A stretch of DNA of 64,000 nt from the NCBI GenBank assembly GCA_021234155.1, contig JAJEKV010000019.1, forward strand, positions 19,281,359 to 19,345,358. Reading direction: 5' to 3'. Shown here in pieces: positions 58,172 through 64,000 of the stretch. Both the position numbers and the translations under genes were made by a program. This DNA comes from Isoetes taiwanensis (taxonomy: Eukaryota > Streptophyta > Lycopodiopsida > Isoetales > Isoetaceae). The notes beneath the pieces are model-generated. The model was given only the letters and a program-made list of their open reading frames with translations, was not told where the DNA came from and did not search any database. The number at the start of each line of letters is the position of its first letter. Positions within the stretch are counted from its first letter, which is position 1.

Positions 58172-58903
58172 ATGATACAAGGGCAAGAAACCGGGTTGCA
58201 GTTTATGATATGCCAAATGCTAAACGAACTGGCTGCATCAAGAACCATGATGATGAAATTATTCGAAATGATGGAGCAGTCCAGACAAGAAGCAGCGGCA
58301 AGAGAAACGGAGATGCTCAGGCTTTTACAAGGTATGACTGAAGCTTTTTCTACAATTAAATCTGAAAATGCCAGCATTAATAGCCAGCTAACAAATTTAA
58401 AAGACATTGGAATGCCACAGCAGCAGTATTATGAAGGTATGGATGAACCGGGAAAAGAAACCTTTGTACAGGTTGTAACAAAGCTCCATGACCGAGTTAA
58501 TGATTTAGTCGAGAAGCAAGAGAGACAGAAAAAAGCTTTGAATGTTCGCATTGCAGGATTACCTGAAAGTGATAATGAAAATACTAGAGATCTTGTAGAG
58601 GACCTCTTCACTCAGAAGATAAAAGTGCCATCTGTAGGTATTCTAGAGGCCTACCGGGTAGGAAAGAAGAATGGATATAATAGGAATGTGTTGGTGAGGT
58701 TTGTAAGTGAAGGAGATAAGATGAATGTCCTGAGACAATGCAAATCACCAAGCGGGGAGAAGATTTGGATAAATGAAGACCTGACACAAATGCAATATGA
58801 GCAAAAGAAGGGAGAAATACAGAAAATGAAGGAAGCAAGAAAAGAGGGAAAAAAGGTTTCTTGGAGAGGGGACAAGGTGGTTATCGAAACTACATCTGAA
58901 TAG
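58172..58903 (+). CDS. LINE ORF1 protein, coiled coil plus L1-ORF1-like domain
   Basis: 243 codons, uninterrupted. Residues about 10-95 are a heptad-rich coiled coil (MLNELAASRTMMMKLFEMME, then ETEMLRLLQGMTEAFSTIK). Residues about 125-185 look like an RRM-type fold (LNVRIAGLPES, DLFTQKIKVP, NVLVRFVSEGDKMNVLRQ). The end is a small basic C-terminal domain (IWINEDLTQMQYEQKKG, KKVSWRGDKVVI). This order is that of vertebrate L1 ORF1p, an RNA-binding trimeric chaperone. Most plant L1-clade ORF1 proteins instead carry a zinc knuckle, which is absent here. The downstream ORF2 starts 22 bp later in the same transcript orientation. Confidence 0.8.
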   Translation: MIQGQETGLQFMICQMLNELAASRTMMMKLFEMMEQSRQEAAARETEMLRLLQGMTEAFSTIKSENASINSQLTNLKDIGMPQQQYYEGMDEPGKETFVQVVTKLHDRVNDLVEKQERQKKALNVRIAGLPESDNENTRDLVEDLFTQKIKVPSVGILEAYRVGKKNGYNRNVLVRFVSEGDKMNVLRQCKSPSGEKIWINEDLTQMQYEQKKGEIQKMKEARKEGKKVSWRGDKVVIETTSE

Positions 58904-58924
58904 GAACTAGAGACCATCAGAGTC

Positions 58925-59848
58925 ATGGCATGGAACATTAACCATTTGACCAGCAAAAAAGTTGAGACTATGGCAGATGTTCTAGCATCAATCGACATGG
59001 TATTTTTCTCGGAAACTTGGGAGCATGAAGAGAGTGGTTTGCCGGAGATTCAAGGTTTTAGTGTTGTACACTCAGTATGGAACAAAAAAGGATGGCGTAG
59101 AAGAGGATACGGTGGGATTGCTTGTTACGTTAGGAAAGAAATGGCACACTTGGCTAAGGTGGTAAAAAAAGGGGAATCTAAACAATATATTTGGGTGGAG
59201 TTGCCTGGGAAGCACCGAAAAATCTTCTTTGCCGGATGCTATTTTCCACCATTAAAAAGAAGCACATACCAAAAGTACAATTTGGATGCAGACGATCCGT
59301 TCCAGCAACTAGGGCAGGACAGTTTGGGTCTTATGAGTTTAGGGGATATTGTTTTGATCGGGGATTTCAATGGTAGAACGGCAGGGAAGCAAGCATCAAT
59401 GGTTAGCAACGTTGGGGACCCCATCTGGATGGATCAACTTGAGGCTCATGAGCTGGAGGCTGCTGGGTGGAAGCGAGCTTCCATGGATGAAGACAGGTGG
59501 CCTACTCCCATGGGAACACATGTCTTGAATATGTGTTGTAGTTTAGATCTGCTTATTTATAATGGCATCAAAAGTTTTTCTAGCACAGACCGATGTACAT
59601 GCAGGGGGAAAAGTATTGTAGATTACTTTATTGCATCAGAGCAGTTTATAGAACAGGTTCAGGGTTTGTGCATCCCAGAAGCGAGAAGTGAATCAGATCA
59701 TGTACCCATAATAGCACATGTGAGGATTACAGGATCCGCAGGGGCATCAGAACAACAAAGAGAATATGGCATACATGTTAACAAATGGAAGGCAGAGAAA
59801 TATCAGGCATACTGTGAAGCAAAAGTGGCAAATGCAGCTTGGCCATAA
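58925..59848 (+). CDS. LINE ORF2, apurinic-type endonuclease domain
   Basis: 307 codons of an exonuclease/endonuclease/phosphatase domain: MAWNINHL at the start, catalytic Glu30 in FFSETWE, GGIACYVRKE, GDFNGR at about residues 145-150, SIVDYFI and SESDHVPI near 257 with the Asp-His pair. This enzyme nicks target DNA and primes reverse transcription. The frame stops at 59848 (KVANAAWP then TAA), before the RT, and the continuation is in other frames, so ORF2 is truncated here. The start Met follows ORF1 closely. Confidence 0.9.
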   Translation: MAWNINHLTSKKVETMADVLASIDMVFFSETWEHEESGLPEIQGFSVVHSVWNKKGWRRRGYGGIACYVRKEMAHLAKVVKKGESKQYIWVELPGKHRKIFFAGCYFPPLKRSTYQKYNLDADDPFQQLGQDSLGLMSLGDIVLIGDFNGRTAGKQASMVSNVGDPIWMDQLEAHELEAAGWKRASMDEDRWPTPMGTHVLNMCCSLDLLIYNGIKSFSSTDRCTCRGKSIVDYFIASEQFIEQVQGLCIPEARSESDHVPIIAHVRITGSAGASEQQREYGIHVNKWKAEKYQAYCEAKVANAAWP

Positions 59849-62180
59849 AGTGCCGCTGGGAAAAGTGAGGTTTTGACCTCGCTGATACTAGAAGCAGCAA
59901 GCACATGTTTTAACTCAGGGCACAAGAAAAAAGGATTACCTTGCAAAGGGTGGTTTGATGAGGAATGCCAACACAAAAGAAAGAGTAGAGTATAAAAGTG
60001 CCCATGGCCTGGAGAGAGCACGGCTAATCAAAGAGTTTAAAACTCTCACCAAATGCAAAAAAAGGGAATTCTTACGTCACAAACAGCATGAGCTGGTTGT
60101 AGATCTAATGAGAGATCCGCAAAAATTCTGGAAATGCATGAAACAAGGCAAGTAAACCCAGCAGCACTTAAAGGTGGAAGATCTCATTGCACAGGTGAAG
60201 AAGCTTTATCACGTGAATGACATCAAACAAGAACTGAATGGTATTACAACAGATCTTGTATTCACATCTGAGGATGTGCAGCAAGGGCTAGAAAAGCTAG
60301 CAAATGGAAAAGCGGCGAGATACCATGGGGACTGGTGGCGAAATGCTCAAATGGGCGAGGAGAGGGGTCAAGGAAAAATAACTGAAATGTTTAATGTGGC
60401 GGCGCAAGAAGGGTTCCCAAAAACATGGCGGATCAATAGGGTGGTTCCCATACATAAGTCGGAAGTGAAAAGCGGGGATAAGTAACTATCGCATGATTAT
60501 GGTGAGCAATCTCGCCATAAAACTTTTTTGCAACTATTGTAGAGCATAAGATAAGTGTTTGGGCGAGGCGCATGATGTGCGATGCTAAAGGGCGAGGCGG
60601 GCTTTAGGCGAAAAAATCCACAATAGTCCATTTGGTAGCGTTCGGGGCTATGATGGACTCGATGAAAGGAACTTCGAAAACGCTATTTGCAGGCTTTGTT
60701 GACTTTACTAAAGCATTTGATCTAGTGAGTAGGGATAAAAGGCGTGGGAAAGTATGGGCCGAATTGATGTGCCTAGTCACCTAAGGGCTTGGTGAAACTA
60801 TTATCACGAGAAGGTGTTGGTACAGCTCTCCCTCCCATACATTGAAGAGTGTGATGAGCGGTGGAGAGTAATATAGGAGTGAAACGGGGCTGCCCCTATC
60901 CCCTACTATGTTTGGCATTTTTATTGATGGCGTAGAAAGATGGATAACCACTCTTGGAGGGTTGGCACCCAAATCATGAGGGTATGCTATACGTGATACG
61001 CTATATACCCGATGATATAGTTACGCTACTTGCTTGATAGAGGGGATGCAAAAACATTTAGATGTTCTAGCATCTTTTTGGGAGACAACGGGGATCTGAG
61101 ATAAACTTGATGAAGACTAAGATTGTCTTTGTTTGGAACCCTGCTTGGATCAGAATTTTGCATTCACATACAAGGGAGACAAAGGTGAAATAACCACGAC
61201 ATATAAGTACTTGGGGCTGATTGTAGATAAACACTTGGATGAAATCAAGCGGTGGAACAACGGGTAAATGGGGGTAAAAGCTCTATTTGCTATGCGAGAA
61301 AAAGTGCTTGAAAGCGAAATTTGGAGATTTGAATTAAAAAGATGCTCTCTAAAACCCTTATGCAGTTTGTAGTGTTATATGGATGTGAGGTGTGGGGGGC
61401 CGGGGACTATCTCTAGAACTATGGCAAAAGATTGAGAAGATACAAAAGAAATTTCTACGACCGAGCTTGGAGTCAAAGTACAAACACCATATGAGATGAT
61501 CTTTGGTGAGAATGTGGCATGATGCCCTTAGAATGTGAGGCCACTGTGCGATATTTGAGTGTATTTAAGTAAGCTTCGGAGGGCTAGAAAAGAAAATAGT
61601 TATCCAAGGTTAGCATTGAGGGAGACGTTCGAGAAAGGGTGGTATGCGGAGGGTTTGATCTGGATGCACAAATGGGGGCTTAAGATAGAAGACCTCGGTG
61701 TTAACAAAAACAGAATTTATGAATGGGTTAAGGAGACAGCACTGGCAAGGATCTGGCATAGTCCTGGAGTGAAAATGTCTCATAAGAAATGAGCTACCTC
61801 AATGAGAGCATGTCCATGAGCAAAAGACATGCAATATGTCGAATGCGGTTAAGTGCACATCACCTGGGGGTAGAAGTAGGACGATGGTACAATATACCAC
61901 GGGAATACCGAACATGTCGGATGTGTGGAAGCGGTCGGTAGAAGATGAAGAACATGCAATCATTCATTGCCCGGCATACCAAACTCGAGGGGATGCCCTT
62001 GGCATACATAAGCGACATCTGCGATTTTTTGATTTGCCAGCTACAATAGCGGGTAGCTTCCTGATTGATATGATGCAGATGAGAGAGGCAGGAATTAAGG
62101 CTATAGAAATGTACTTGACAGACGAGGAAAGAGAGGAAAGTGATGACGATCCCCATGAGGGGTTGTCAGATGATAACTAG
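59849..62180 (+). pseudogene. LINE B reverse transcriptase and C-terminal region, decayed
   Basis: Traces in several frames: INRVVPIHKS (60430-60460), an NYRMIMVSN-like block at 60487, a GFVDFTKAFD-like block near 60695, CPYPLLCLAFLLMA (the GCPLSPTLF region) near 60890, YKYLGLIVDKHLD at 61200, a VLYGCEVWG block at 61375, then 61559-61792 and 61836-62180 with the zinc-binding EDEEHAIIHCPAY. Many indels. It was the polymerase and RNA-binding part of ORF2. Confidence 0.8.
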
Positions 62181-62274
62181 GAATCTATATTATGTAATTG
62201 GTCTTATAGACCTGATGGTCTCAAAAAGACGCAATAAAACACGTCACTTCACTTCACTTCACTTCTCTCTCTCT

Positions 62275-64000
62275 GGCTGAAAAAATACAGGAGATGTTAA
62301 ATACGGTAATGCGAGAGGGGTTTCCATCATCTTGGCAAATTAATAGAGTTGTCCCAATTTACAAGGCAGGGGATGTTCGGGATCAAAATAACTATCGCAT
62401 GATTATGGTAAGTAATATATTTGCTAAACTTTTTGCTACTATTCTTGAGCAGAAGATAAGCACATGGGCTGAGCTGCATGAAGTGCGAGCTAAGGGCCAA
62501 GCAGGTTTTAGACCCAAAAAGTGCACCATAGACCATTTGGTCACATTCAGATCAATGATGGATACAGTTAAGGGGACCCGAAAACCACTTTTCGCGGGCT
62601 TTGTAGATTTCTCTAAGGCATTTGATATGGTGCCTAGGGGTAATCTATGGGAGAGTTTGGAACGAATAAATGTGCCTTTGCAGCTGAGAGATGCAGTGAG
62701 GGTATTGTATGATAAGGTGATGGTGAAGCTATCTTTCCCGTTTGATTGTGTAGAACAAGTAGAAAGCGCCCTCTTTCACCCACGCTCTTTGGCATTTTCA
62801 TTGATGACCTAGAGAGGTGGATCTCTATGCAGGGTGGGGGAGGCATTCAACTCGCGGGCTATGTCATTCTCATCTTACTATATGCGGATGATATTGTCCT
62901 CTTATCCAGGAGCAAAGAAGATATGCAACAACATTTGGACATACTAGGGAGATTCTGTGATGAAACAGGTATGAAAGTAAATCTTGAGAAGAGTAAGATT
63001 ATGCTATTTGGGACAAACCTAGATAAAAACTATGAGTTCACCTATAAAGAGGAGCCGGTAGAGATCACGGATTCCTACAAGTACTTGGGGCTCATGGTAG
63101 ACAAGCATTTTCGCTGGAATCGCACAGTAGAGCAAGCAAAGGGTGAATGGGGGGGATTAAAGCATTATTTGCCTTGCAAAAGCAGTACCTAAAAGCTGAC
63201 ATCTGGAACTTTGGACTCAAGAGAACACTTTTCAAATCACGCAGTCGGTGGTTCTGTATGGTTGTGAAGTTTGGGGGCCGGGACTCTCGCTAGAGTTATG
63301 GCAAAAAATTGAAAAAGTACAGAAAAAGTTTCTACATAATGAGCTTGGGGTCAAAATGCAAACACCATATGAGATGATCTTGGTAGAGTGTGGGCTGATG
63401 CAATTAGAATGTGAGGCTATATGCCATTACTTAACATATCTAAGCAGGTTAGGGAGCTTAAGCAACAGGGACAGGATTAGGGATTGGGTGCAAGAAAAAG
63501 TGCGAGAGAGAATTTGGCATGCACCTGGAATCAAAATGTCACACTACCGGGAGAAAATGAACCCTATGCTGCGAGAAATGGGATATCTGCATGAGAATAT
63601 CTCCTTGGCTAAGAGGCATGCCATCTGTAGGATGCGCCTTAGCGCCCACCACTTGAGTATAGAAGTCGGACGGATGGTACAACATACAAGCGTGAATCTG
63701 GGACCTGCGGGGCATGCGGTTAGGATGATGTAAAGGATGAAGAACATGCAATAATATGCGCCTTGACATACCGGTCTTTGAGAGCCCGATTCAACATTGA
63801 GGCATCTAGCTACTTGCAGGTTTTTTTGATATGCACGCCACTATAGTTGGAAGCTTTTTTTGTTGGAGTTGCTGAATTTGAGAGGTGGCAATCAAAGCGA
63901 TTATTGAATCTAGTGGAGATGAGATGGCGGAGAGCGATGGCGAGTTTTCGATGATGAGTTCTTGCGGATGACATGATATTTGTTTCTTGATGTACATATT
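62275..64000 (+). mobile_element. LINE C: 5'-truncated RT, runs off the window
   Basis: 62294-62812: NRVVPIYKAGDVRDQNNYRM, AGFRPKKCTIDHLV and the RT motif FVDFSKAFDMVPRGNL. After a frameshift near 62757 the next frame (to 63192) holds CPLSPTLFGIFIDDLERW in broken overlap, LLYADDIVLLSRSKED and YKYLGLMVDKHFRWN. Another shift precedes 63248-63733 (VVLYGCEVWG, ERIWHAPGIKMS). The end (63436-64000) matches 33902-33346 reversed, but with indels that the other copy lacks. It begins directly after the tail of LINE B, so B and C are head to tail. Confidence 0.88.

Larger units (their letters stand above)
58172..62270 (+). mobile_element. LINE B: ORF1, endonuclease, decayed RT, 3' tail
   Basis: ORF1 (58172-58903), then ORF2 endonuclease (58925-59848), then a strongly decayed RT (60174-61560) and C-terminal region (61559-62180). 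The 3' UTR GTAATTGGTCTTATAGACC matches the copy at 33274-33902. The tail is (CACTT)n at 62241-62268. The 5' part is much better kept than the RT. The 5' limit is uncertain; 57616-58171 may be its 5' UTR. Confidence 0.85.

Overview
The window looks like low-gene-density nuclear DNA of a land plant. The recognisable host-type sequences (PLATZ zinc-binding factor, GUN4 tetrapyrrole regulator, nepenthesin/CND41-like aspartyl protease, pentatricopeptide repeats, an ALDH exon, an acetyl-CoA synthetase) are plant or photosynthetic-eukaryote families, and the element mix (Ty1/Copia, Ty3/Gypsy-like gag, PIF/Harbinger, Helitron, several LINEs) is eukaryotic. Dense decayed repeats, retained-intron pseudogenes and a LINE ORF1 without a zinc knuckle make a fern or similarly large genome plausible, but the species is not determined by the sequence. 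Every host gene seen is fragmentary or carries at least one lesion; I see no gene that is certainly intact.

Layout. 1-7.4 kb: repeat-rich non-coding DNA with short tandem repeats and one ALDH-like exon. 7.4-10.8 kb: an unrecognised, frame-broken, coiled-coil ORF on the minus strand ending at a polypurine tract and a likely LTR. 10.8-14.1 kb: a decayed minus-strand Copia element with LTR, Met-tRNA-type primer site, gag, protease, integrase and part of RT. 14.1-33.3 kb: a nest of transposons built on two tandem PIF/Harbinger copies. Copy 1 is split by a 5.6-kb tyrosine-recombinase element with PAT/Ngaro-style split direct repeats (14328-19931) and by a 4.6-kb Helitron (22682-27326) that carries pieces of a PPR gene and a PLATZ gene. 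Copy 2 (28332-33268) lacks both insertions and so shows the empty sites. 33.3-33.9 kb: a LINE 3' end. 34.0-39.4 kb: an unprocessed acetyl-CoA synthetase pseudogene. 41.5-44.2 kb: a decayed LINE and a 448-bp tandem duplication. 44.2-51.6 kb: a family of inverted-repeat units, a Gypsy-type gag remnant and a long fold-back hairpin. 52.2-52.8 kb: a GUN4 reading frame with one stop. 53.4-55.1 kb: a LINE tail and an aspartyl protease gene with clustered frameshifts. 56.2-64 kb: three LINE copies head-to-tail, one with ORF1 and a full endonuclease domain.

The most notable object is the tyrosine-recombinase element. Its two ends, its internal end-to-end junction and the unoccupied target in Harbinger copy 2 are all present in this window, so the boundaries and a shared AAT crossover core can be read directly. 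Which genes work together is a question of transposon modules rather than operons: Harbinger ORF1 (Myb/SANT-like) and transposase form one two-component system, and the LINE ORF1/ORF2 pair another.
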